DNA of 64,000 nucleotides from Amycolatopsis eburnea. Lineage in GTDB: Bacteria; Actinomycetota; Actinomycetes; Mycobacteriales; Pseudonocardiaceae. The position numbers and the translations under genes were made by a program. The notes beneath the pieces are model-generated. The model was not told the DNA's origin and searched no databases. It saw only the letters and a program-made list of their open reading frames with translations. The number at the start of each line of letters is the position of its first letter. Position 1 is the first letter of the stretch. This document shows positions 27,701 to 33,950 of the stretch, piece after piece. The stretch is from contig NZ_RSEC01000036.1 in the NCBI RefSeq assembly GCF_003937945.1, forward strand, positions 1,054,001-1,118,000, given 5' to 3'.

Positions 27701-27754
27701 GGCCCGGGTGCGCCGGCCGACGACCGGTGGTTCGCTCGGTACCCGGTCGACTAA
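24713..27754 (+). CDS. tandem ARH protein with one intact ADP-ribosylglycohydrolase domain (B2), probable ART immunity
   Basis: 1013 residues from ATG 24713, chosen because GAGGA lies 8 nt upstream and the start matches paralogue B1 (MEEQEAVARVREWL against MEAAEAIAKVGQWL). The N-terminal 500-600 residues repeat the B1 layout and contain a decayed ARH domain (GFAIGDALGG kept, later motifs lost). From about residue 655 a second, complete ARH domain follows: GSLLAGAIGDALG, GRITDDTQM with D709-D710, and NHSGDSDSTG with D950 and D952. These aspartates hold the two Mg ions in ARH enzymes. Such enzymes cleave ADP-ribose from proteins, and an ARH protein (Tri1) is a known immunity factor for an ART toxin (Tre1). 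The tandem ARTs upstream make the same role likely here. Confidence 0.85.
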   Translation: MEEQEAVARVREWLRTRPGGDRLRIRDEFTVRRPDGWRFTVNAAAYLDGTDIGAGLVPSPVVFVPDDGGEITLDQESMASTPAEDQWRPDIDPEFDEKAFPDLPVRAIRGWTRPTGEYRVNEQYTPGPVWRGFPVPATDAAKLLNYLAVGWISRPEFARALLDCEVLVPLPDGEPLVRPVPATGEREVIAYSSSALVPGRYPRRWRVPVRELPPSAGLTLDPGSGLVRSLTAAELGATGERGPRVEEPAPEAGPAVAEALPALVEEFGVEPPDLLERHLRYAVNHARDHHFELTPEECVRYLRGFAWQYRNGVRRRAGQAPQWPADLGANGLIAHVGEDAQPRPVPWTFGKFSAFGTPAGRFAWHRIVGAYVGFAIGDALGGGADPAGPLPLGGLTRHLLFHTDIVLRGLPPVPTGEVPATLPEPDPVGWLAVATRHAGPPPAEFSALLATALAATPAGAVALADVDGERYAKDVARELTGSGAGAEVTEGVELLIAVFQALLTRDAFALPVHVRLRELGGDLAESTLALREDRDADDVAQLESIGDGRSVRSVLGRALLAAAKRGYDPAAAITLAARSGPVAGAIAGALVGARSGLPGLPWVTSLPDLGLLEDIASDVFWYFNRNGLQTETVEHARWERRYPSGRFTPRPKGPDMRSRLRGSLLAGAIGDALGAKTEFDSIDRIREIAGPAGITDFIPAYGGVGRITDDTQMTLFTLEALIRAHAQQRKTGSADVVHSLQLAYQRWLHTQGVAWDRARGPQSAVEAPDGWLITHQELFSRRAPGLTCFGELEAYGRSGVRGTIERPINNSKGCGGVMRAAPVALWSDDLAEVFRLGAESAALTHGHPSGYLSSGCFAVIVHELLRGKPLLDAVATARAELVKHAGHEEQSDALDAALALAEQGPPTPEKLESLGAGNIGETALSMSVYVALTTADADTALLAAVNHSGDSDSTGSVCGNLVGAMYGEEALRKSWLEQLELRDVIVGLADDAITEFGPGAPADDRWFARYPVD

Positions 27755-27790
27755 GTTTCCTGGGGTCACTGGGGCAGGGGAGGACAAAAC

Positions 27791-29698
27791 GTGCGTTACC
27801 GGGTTGAGGTGGCCGAACGCCCGGACGGCCTGTACGCGACGTGGGGCGAGGGGACGTTCCGCGCGCAGCGGTCCACCACGGACGGCACCGTGCTGCTGTC
27901 CGTGCTGCCGGAGGAAGAGGCGCCGGACGGGTTCGACAAGGAGCACGACGGGCGGCCCGCGCGGGTGGTGCCGGCGAGCGAGGTGCCCTCGACGTTCACG
28001 CTGCGCACCTTCGCGGAGTACGACGGCGAGGTCTTCGAGGTCGCCCCGGGCGAGCGGCCCGAGCTGACCCTGCGCTGGGTCCGCGACGACGCCGTCCGCG
28101 CGGCTCAGCTGGGGCTGACCGACTTCTCGGTCACCGTGCCGGCCAAGCAGCTCACGGCGTTGTGGCAGACGCGGCTCGACTTCACCGAGGCACCGGAGGC
28201 CCGGCCGCGGCCGGGCGGCGACGACCAGAACGCGCTGCTGCGCGCGATCGGCCGGACGCTGCTGCACACCGTGCCGGGCGGCTGGTCGCGGGTCGGGGCG
28301 CAGTTCCGGCAGGTCGGCGACTACGCGGAGATCGAGGTCCGCGCGGTCGGCGACGAGGACGGCCCGGTGTCGGTGTCGCTGCCCGCGGTGCCCCGGCTCG
28401 GCGGGCTCTTCGCGCGGCTGCGCGCCGCCATGTTCCAGCCCGAGGCCGGCACCTGGTTCCAGGGCACGTTCACGCTCGACTCGGCGTCGTCGTTCGACTT
28501 CGACTTCGACGCCGACCGCGAGCCGGACTGGCGGGTGCCGCCCAACGACGGCGGGCGCCCGTCGACCGCCGCCTACGAGCTGGAGCTGGCGACCTACCCG
28601 CGCGCGCCGAAGCACATGCCGCCGTGGCTGACCGCGAAGGCCGGGCTCCCGCTGGACCTCGCGTTCCGCCTCGCGCGGGCCGCGGACGCGCACACCGAGG
28701 GCGAGCGCCCGGTGGTCAACCGGCCGCCGGTGCCGCCGGACCAGATCCGCGGGGTGCTCGACTACCTGTTCCGCTCGCCGGTCGCGCTGCACCGGCCCGC
28801 GCCGCTGCCGGACATCTTCGGCGCGCCGGGCGCCAAGCCGGACGTGCCGAACGCGTTCCACACCGACGGCACCTGGATCTGGCCCGCCGCCGTGCCGCAC
28901 TACCTGCGCAAGTACGGGGTGCCGCCGGAGCCGGAACTGGTCGAGCACATCCGGGCGGCCGGGTTCCGCCCGCCGTTCGTCGGCGAGCTCGTGCGCGCGA
29001 CGGCGGAGGCGGAGGTCAACGGCTCGCCGCGGCCGGCGCAGACGCCCGCCGACCTGCCGGACGAGCGCGCGCTGACCCGCGTCGCCCGCGGTGAGCAGGT
29101 GCGGAACCTGCGCGGCGCGGAGACGCTGGAGCTGCTCCAGCAGCGGCTCGCCGAGCACGGCGTGCCGGCGGCCGCCTACCGGATCGGCGCGAACGAGGTG
29201 CCCGCCGAGGGTGTCTGGACGCTTCGCCGGGCCGAGAACGGCTGGGAGGTCTCACGGCCGCCGTTCGACGAGCCGGTGGCGTTCGGCTCGCTCGGCGACG
29301 CGGCCCGGTTCCTGCTCGGCGTGCTGCTGATGCTGCCGCCGCGCCCGGCCGAGGAGTCCGACCAGCCCGCCGACTGGCCCATCCTGCCGATGCGCGGCGA
29401 ACCGCCGTTGAACTTCTACCGCGGCAAGCGCCTGATCACGCTCGCGCCGGGCACCACGGTCGTCCGGTTCGGCAACGAGACCGGCAACCTGGTGCACGCC
29501 GACGGCTCGCGGTTCGTCGAGACGTCGCTGGCGTTCGAGCGCGAACGCGAGAAGCGGCTGTACCGGGTGCTGCGCGGGGTGCGCGTGCTGACCGGCGTGA
29601 CGGCGCCGTGGGGCGGGATGCCGGGCGGCGCGGTCGCGTACCTGCTGCCGCGGCCGCTCGCCCAGCACGTCGAGACGGGCGCGCTCAGCAGGCAGTGA
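27791..29698 (+). CDS. TNT-related protein (paralogue A2)
   Basis: 635 residues, GTG start with GGGGAGG 7 nt upstream. About 145 N-terminal residues have no counterpart in A1 and include a beta-rich stretch (MRYRVEVAERPDGLYATWGE). The rest parallels A1: GTWFQGTFTLDSASSFDFDF, HTDGTWIW, YGVPPEPELVEHI, and a C-terminal TNT-like domain (about 534-630) with TTVVRFG and TGVTAPWGGMPGGAVAYLLP. As in A1, the position of the catalytic glutamine of TNT is occupied by Ala. It is the last gene of the block, and its 3' end overlaps the convergent methyltransferase gene by 14 nt. Function is unknown; it is probably part of the toxin-immunity system. Confidence 0.7.
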   Translation: MRYRVEVAERPDGLYATWGEGTFRAQRSTTDGTVLLSVLPEEEAPDGFDKEHDGRPARVVPASEVPSTFTLRTFAEYDGEVFEVAPGERPELTLRWVRDDAVRAAQLGLTDFSVTVPAKQLTALWQTRLDFTEAPEARPRPGGDDQNALLRAIGRTLLHTVPGGWSRVGAQFRQVGDYAEIEVRAVGDEDGPVSVSLPAVPRLGGLFARLRAAMFQPEAGTWFQGTFTLDSASSFDFDFDADREPDWRVPPNDGGRPSTAAYELELATYPRAPKHMPPWLTAKAGLPLDLAFRLARAADAHTEGERPVVNRPPVPPDQIRGVLDYLFRSPVALHRPAPLPDIFGAPGAKPDVPNAFHTDGTWIWPAAVPHYLRKYGVPPEPELVEHIRAAGFRPPFVGELVRATAEAEVNGSPRPAQTPADLPDERALTRVARGEQVRNLRGAETLELLQQRLAEHGVPAAAYRIGANEVPAEGVWTLRRAENGWEVSRPPFDEPVAFGSLGDAARFLLGVLLMLPPRPAEESDQPADWPILPMRGEPPLNFYRGKRLITLAPGTTVVRFGNETGNLVHADGSRFVETSLAFEREREKRLYRVLRGVRVLTGVTAPWGGMPGGAVAYLLPRPLAQHVETGALSRQ

Positions 29699-30536
29699 TC
29701 AGGACGGCGGGCGACCACCAGTAGTCGGCGAGCGGGGTGACGTCGACGTCGGTGAAGCCCGCCGTCTCGAGCTGCTCGACCCAGCCTTCGGCCGGTTGCT
29801 CCCAGTTCGTGCGCTCCTGCCCGGAGACGATCCCGAGCAGCACCGGCAGCAGGAAACCCTGCGCGACCAGGGAGGCGTCGTCGCCGTACTCGGCGACCCC
29901 GCGCTCGTAGCGTTCGACGAGCGAGCGCAGGTGCGCCGGCGAGCCTTCCTCGAACTCGGGGACGTCGAACTCGGCGATGACCAGCTTCCCGGTGCGCAGC
30001 TGCAGGGCGCGCAGCACGTCCGCGCGCTGCTCGGGCTCGATGGACTGCAGCGCGAACGTCGACTGGGCGAAGTCCCACCCGAGATCGTCGCGGGCCAGGA
30101 AGTCCTGGGCGGTCGACTGCCAGCACTGGGCCGAGGGCACCCGCTCGTGGACGCCGTCGAGCAGCGCGGCCGACGGCTCGACCAGGTCGATCCGCGCCGG
30201 GGTGTGCGCCGCCTGCTCCAGCGCGGGCACGACGGCGAGGCCGTCCCCGCAGCCCAGGTCGAGCAGCGATTCGGGCTTCTCGGCGTCGTAGCGCTCGGCG
30301 AGCGCGGCGCTCAGCGCCCGGTACAGGCCGACGTTGCCGCCACCGCGGATGAACGCCGTGAACGCGCCCGGCTGGTCGTACACCGGCGCCGAGCCGTCCC
30401 CGCCCAGGTAGGCCCGCAGTTCGTCGGCCAGCGAAGAGCCGGCGCGCCCGGCTTGGGCGGCGAGGGCGGCGGCCTGGTCGCGGTCACCGGCGCGGTGGGC
30501 GGCGAGGGCGTCGGCGAGCAGCTCGATCGAGGTCAT
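29685..30536 (-). CDS. SAM-dependent methyltransferase
   Basis: 283 residues, ATG start. The Rossmann-type SAM motif I is LLDLGCGDGL at residues 91-100. An acidic residue at the end of beta-2 follows (IDLVEPS), and AQSTFALQSI fits motif IV. Residues 1-85 form a helical cap. It is a class I methyltransferase of unknown substrate. The 3' end overlaps the TNT-related gene by 14 nt, and the sensor kinase gene ends 14 nt upstream on the same strand, so it may be in an operon with the kinase and cca. Confidence 0.8.
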   Translation of the reverse strand: MTSIELLADALAAHRAGDRDQAAALAAQAGRAGSSLADELRAYLGGDGSAPVYDQPGAFTAFIRGGGNVGLYRALSAALAERYDAEKPESLLDLGCGDGLAVVPALEQAAHTPARIDLVEPSAALLDGVHERVPSAQCWQSTAQDFLARDDLGWDFAQSTFALQSIEPEQRADVLRALQLRTGKLVIAEFDVPEFEEGSPAHLRSLVERYERGVAEYGDDASLVAQGFLLPVLLGIVSGQERTNWEQPAEGWVEQLETAGFTDVDVTPLADYWWSPAVLITAC

Positions 30537-30549
30537 GTCTCAGGGGATA

Positions 30550-31860
30550 TCAGAACGGGACCCAGAGCGTCACTCGCGTGCCGCCCCCGGCGAGTCCCGA
30601 TTCGACCCGCGAGGTCCCGCCGACCTCGGCCAGCCGCGCGGTGATGGACTCGCTGATGCCGAACCCGGCCGGGTGATCGGCGGCGCTGAAGCCGCTGCCG
30701 TGGTCGCGGGTGATCACCGCGATGCCGCCGTCGCGCTCCTCGACCCGGACCACCACCCGGTCGGTGCCGGAGTGCTTCATCGTGTTCCGCAGCGCCTCGC
30801 GCACGGCGTCGCGGATCGCGATCTGCCGGACCTCCGACAGCGTGTCGTCGTCCAGCTCCGCCACCACGAGCTGGGCGCGCAGGCCGTCGCGCGCCATCTC
30901 GGCGGCGAGCGCGGCGAGCTTCTCGCCCAGCGGCCGGGCCCCCGCCTCGGCCCGCTCGGACTTCGCAGTCTCGATCGTCTGCCGGATCTCCATCGCCTGC
31001 GCCCGCGCGAGCCGCTGGATCTCGACCAGCCGCTCTTCGGGGTTCGCGGTCCCGGACAGCGCCATCGCCTCGAGCGTCTGCAGCACGGTGTCGTGCAACA
31101 TCCGGTGCTGCTGGGCGCGTTCGGCGAGCCGTCCGTTGCGGGTGCCGTACGCCAGCGCCAGCCGGGTGCCGAGGCCGGTCAGCAGCAGCGCGGCGGTGGC
31201 CAGGAACAGCTCCGCGAGCAGCACCGAGTACGTCGAGAACGCGGCGCCGACCTCGAACCGGCCGGTGTTGAGCCAGTTCGCGAGCATCCGCAGCGGGAAG
31301 CTCGCCAGCCCGAACACCAGCCCGCTCGGGACGCCCAGCGCGAGCGTCAGCAGCCCGGCCTCGCCGAAGAGGTGGACGCTGCTCACCGCGAGCGCGTCGA
31401 AGTAGCCGTCCGCCGGCACGGTCACGGCGAGGACGAGCGGCGAGAGCACGGTGAAGACCAGGTCGACGGCGAGGAGCTTTCCGGCGTCCCGGCCGCGGAA
31501 CGGCGCCGAGCGGAACATCCAGCGGAGGCCGATCACGTTCAGCGCCACCGACAGCAGCGTGAACACCCCGACCGGCAGCAGCCCGGTCGAGCCGTGGTGG
31601 GCGGCGTAGACGCCGAACTGGCCGGGCACGGCGAGCAGCCGGTAGGCCAGCGGGATGAGCACGACGTACCGGGTGGCGCGCAGCAGCAGGCCGTCCCGCT
31701 CGCCCGGGTCGATCGGGCCGTTCATCCGCGAGATGCGCCGCAGCGCGTGCATCGGCGTGGGGTCGGCGATCTCGTCGGGCAGCTCGCTCGTGGCGGCGGC
31801 GATCGCGGGGGCGCCGCGGCGCATCAGCGCCACCAGGAAGCTGCCCCCGCCCCCCGTCAC
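30550..31860 (-). CDS. membrane sensor histidine kinase (NarL/DesK type), orphan
   Basis: 436 residues, GTG start 4 nt after the cca stop. About five or six hydrophobic segments fill residues 65-235. The dimerisation region has H256 in MLHDTVLQTLEAMAL, where HDTVLQ replaces the usual H-D-x-x-x-Q HisKA_3 pattern. The ATPase part has an N-box EALRNTMKHSG, a G1-type DHGSGF, GFGISESI and a terminal GGGTRVTLWVPF. It should autophosphorylate on His and signal to a response regulator, but no regulator gene is adjacent. Downstream is a methyltransferase and upstream is cca, neither of which suggests the signal. Confidence 0.85.
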   Translation of the reverse strand: MTGGGGSFLVALMRRGAPAIAAATSELPDEIADPTPMHALRRISRMNGPIDPGERDGLLLRATRYVVLIPLAYRLLAVPGQFGVYAAHHGSTGLLPVGVFTLLSVALNVIGLRWMFRSAPFRGRDAGKLLAVDLVFTVLSPLVLAVTVPADGYFDALAVSSVHLFGEAGLLTLALGVPSGLVFGLASFPLRMLANWLNTGRFEVGAAFSTYSVLLAELFLATAALLLTGLGTRLALAYGTRNGRLAERAQQHRMLHDTVLQTLEAMALSGTANPEERLVEIQRLARAQAMEIRQTIETAKSERAEAGARPLGEKLAALAAEMARDGLRAQLVVAELDDDTLSEVRQIAIRDAVREALRNTMKHSGTDRVVVRVEERDGGIAVITRDHGSGFSAADHPAGFGISESITARLAEVGGTSRVESGLAGGGTRVTLWVPF

Positions 31861-31863
31861 GGC

Positions 31864-33306
31864 TCAGCCGTTCCCGATGCCGTTTTCCGCGGCCCACTGC
31901 CTGAGCTCGGCCACGGCTTCGTCGTGCGCCAGCGGCCCCCGGTCCAGCCGGAGGTCCTTGAGGAACTTCCACGCCTTCCCGACGTCCGGCCCCGGCTGGA
32001 TGCCCAGCAGCTCCATGATCTGCTCGCCGTTGAGGTCCGGGCGGACGCGGTCGAGGTCCTCCTTGGCCTTCAACGCCGTGATCCGGGCCTCGAGGTCGTC
32101 GTACGTCGCCTGCAGCGCGGCCGCCTTCCGGCGGTTGCGCGTGGTGCAGTCGGCGCGGACCAGCTTGTGCAGCCGGGTCAGCAGGTGGCCGGCGTCGGTG
32201 ACGTACCGGCGGACCGCCGAGTCCGTCCACTCGCCCTTGCCGTAGCCGTGGAACCGCAGGTGGAGGAACACGAGCTGGGAGACGTCGTCGACGATCTCCT
32301 TCGAGTACTTCAGCGCCCGCAAACGTTTGCGGGCCATCCGCGCGCCGACGACTTCGTGGTGGTGGAAGCTGACGCCGCCGCCCGGCTGGAACTCGCGCGT
32401 CGCCGGCTTCCCGGCGTCGTGCAGCAGCGCCGCCAGCCGCAGGATGAGGTCCGGCTCCGACGTCGGCTCGTGCGACTTCTCCAGCTCGATCGCCTGGGCG
32501 AGCACGGTCAGCGAGTGCTGGTAGACGTCCTTGTGCTGGTGGTGCTCGTCGATGGCCAGCCGCATCCCGGGCACCTCGGGCAGCACCCGGTCGGCGAGCC
32601 CGGTGTCGACCAGCAGCTCCAGGCCCGGCCGCGGGTCGTCGGCCAGCAGCAGCTTCGACAGCTCGGCCTGCACGCGCTCGGCGGTGATCCGGTCGATCTC
32701 GCCCGCCATCGACGTCATCGCGTCGACCACCCGCGGCGCGGCGGTGAAGCCCAGCTGCGCGGCGAACCGGGCGGCCCGCAGCATCCGCAGCGGGTCGTCG
32801 GCGAACGACTCCTGCGGCGTCGCGGGCGTGTCGAGGACCTTCTCCTTCAAGGCGCTCAAGCCGTCGTGCGGGTCGATGAACGTCCCGGACGCCAGCTCGA
32901 CGGCCATCGCGTTGACCGTGAAGTCGCGGCGGAGCAGGTCGCCCTCGATGCTGTCGCCGAAGGTGACCTCGGGGTTGCGGCCGACGCGGTCGTAGCTGTC
33001 CGCGCGGAACGTCGTGATCTCGAGCTGCATGCCCTTCTTGGTCACGCCGATGGTGCCGAAGGCGATCCCGACGTCCCAGACCGCGTCGCCCCACTCGCTG
33101 ACGATCTTCAGCACCCGGTCCGGCCGGGCGTCCGTGGTGAAGTCGAGGTCGCCGGAGCGCCGGCCGAGCAGCGCGTCGCGCACGCTGCCCCCGACCAGGT
33201 AAAGGCGGTGGCCGGCACTGGCGAACCGCTCCGCCAGTTCCTCGGCCAGGGGGGAGACCCGCATCAGCTCCACCACCGCGTTCTGCTTGACGACCACGTC
33301 GTTCAC
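31864..33306 (-). CDS. cca: CCA tRNA nucleotidyltransferase
   Basis: 480 residues from the GTG at 33306; longer in-frame extensions run into the divergent nudix promoter and look non-coding. It adds or repairs the 3' CCA of tRNAs. The nucleotidyltransferase motif GGSVRD is at 39-44 and the metal-binding DLDF at 53-56, followed by RRDFTVNAMA (neck and substrate-recognition region). An HD-type domain follows (LAALLHDAGKP; HHHEVVGARMA). Length and neighbours (divergent mutT4-like nudix gene) match M. tuberculosis pcnA (Rv3907c). Confidence 0.95.
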   Translation of the reverse strand: MNDVVVKQNAVVELMRVSPLAEELAERFASAGHRLYLVGGSVRDALLGRRSGDLDFTTDARPDRVLKIVSEWGDAVWDVGIAFGTIGVTKKGMQLEITTFRADSYDRVGRNPEVTFGDSIEGDLLRRDFTVNAMAVELASGTFIDPHDGLSALKEKVLDTPATPQESFADDPLRMLRAARFAAQLGFTAAPRVVDAMTSMAGEIDRITAERVQAELSKLLLADDPRPGLELLVDTGLADRVLPEVPGMRLAIDEHHQHKDVYQHSLTVLAQAIELEKSHEPTSEPDLILRLAALLHDAGKPATREFQPGGGVSFHHHEVVGARMARKRLRALKYSKEIVDDVSQLVFLHLRFHGYGKGEWTDSAVRRYVTDAGHLLTRLHKLVRADCTTRNRRKAAALQATYDDLEARITALKAKEDLDRVRPDLNGEQIMELLGIQPGPDVGKAWKFLKDLRLDRGPLAHDEAVAELRQWAAENGIGNG

Positions 33307-33407
33307 GAAAATCCCACTACGTTCCAGGTGCGCTTGCTCCGAGCACCGCCGGACACGGACACGGAGAGCCAGCCTACCGGGGCAACCGTTTGCTCTAGCA
33401 TCGCAGC

Positions 33408-33950
33408 ATGTCTGGATCAGCCGGCCGACCCGGCGCCTCGAAGCCGCGGAGGCGGCGCAGGCGTCAGCGCGGCAGGCGCCTGACCACGGTCGACGAGACG
33501 TCGGCCGGCGGCCTCGTGGTGGACGCGGCACGCGAACAGGCGGTGCTGATCGGCCGGCTCGACCGGCACGGCAGACTGCTGTGGTCGCTGCCCAAGGGCC
33601 ACATCGAGGACGGTGAGACGGTGGAACAGACGGCCGTGCGCGAGGTGAAGGAGGAAACCGGCATCTCCGCGCGCGTCATGCGGCCGCTGGGCACCATCGA
33701 CTACTGGTTCGTGGCCGAGCGGCGGCGCATCCACAAGACCGTCCACCACTTCCTGCTCGAGGCGCTCGGCGGTGAGCTGTCCGACGAGGACGTCGAGGTC
33801 ACCGAGGTGGCCTGGGTCCCGCTGGCCGAGCTGGAGACCAAACTCGCCTACTCCGACGAGCGCAAGCTCGTCCGGAAGGCCAAGGAACTTTTCGCGCGCC
33901 CGGACGTCCACGGACGAGACGAGCACGCCCCTGAGGGAGCCCCCGAGTGA
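33408..33950 (+). CDS. nudix hydrolase (MutT4-like)
   Basis: 180 residues, ATG start; TAGCAT 7 nt upstream suggests a near-leaderless transcript. A very basic N-terminal tail (KPRRRRRRQRGRR) precedes the nudix domain. The nudix box covers residues 64-86: GHIEDGETVEQTAVREV then KEETGI, with all canonical Glu residues. It hydrolyses a nucleoside diphosphate linked to another moiety; candidates include oxidised nucleotides or Ap4A. Position next to cca and ahead of the DUF6049 gene corresponds to mutT4 (Rv3908). It ends in an ATGA overlap with the next gene. Confidence 0.9.
   Translation: MSGSAGRPGASKPRRRRRRQRGRRLTTVDETSAGGLVVDAAREQAVLIGRLDRHGRLLWSLPKGHIEDGETVEQTAVREVKEETGISARVMRPLGTIDYWFVAERRRIHKTVHHFLLEALGGELSDEDVEVTEVAWVPLAELETKLAYSDERKLVRKAKELFARPDVHGRDEHAPEGAPE

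Noticed and set aside
33307..33531. N-terminal extension of cca beyond the GTG at 33306
   Set aside because: Cys/Arg-rich and crosses the promoter and start of the divergent nudix gene.
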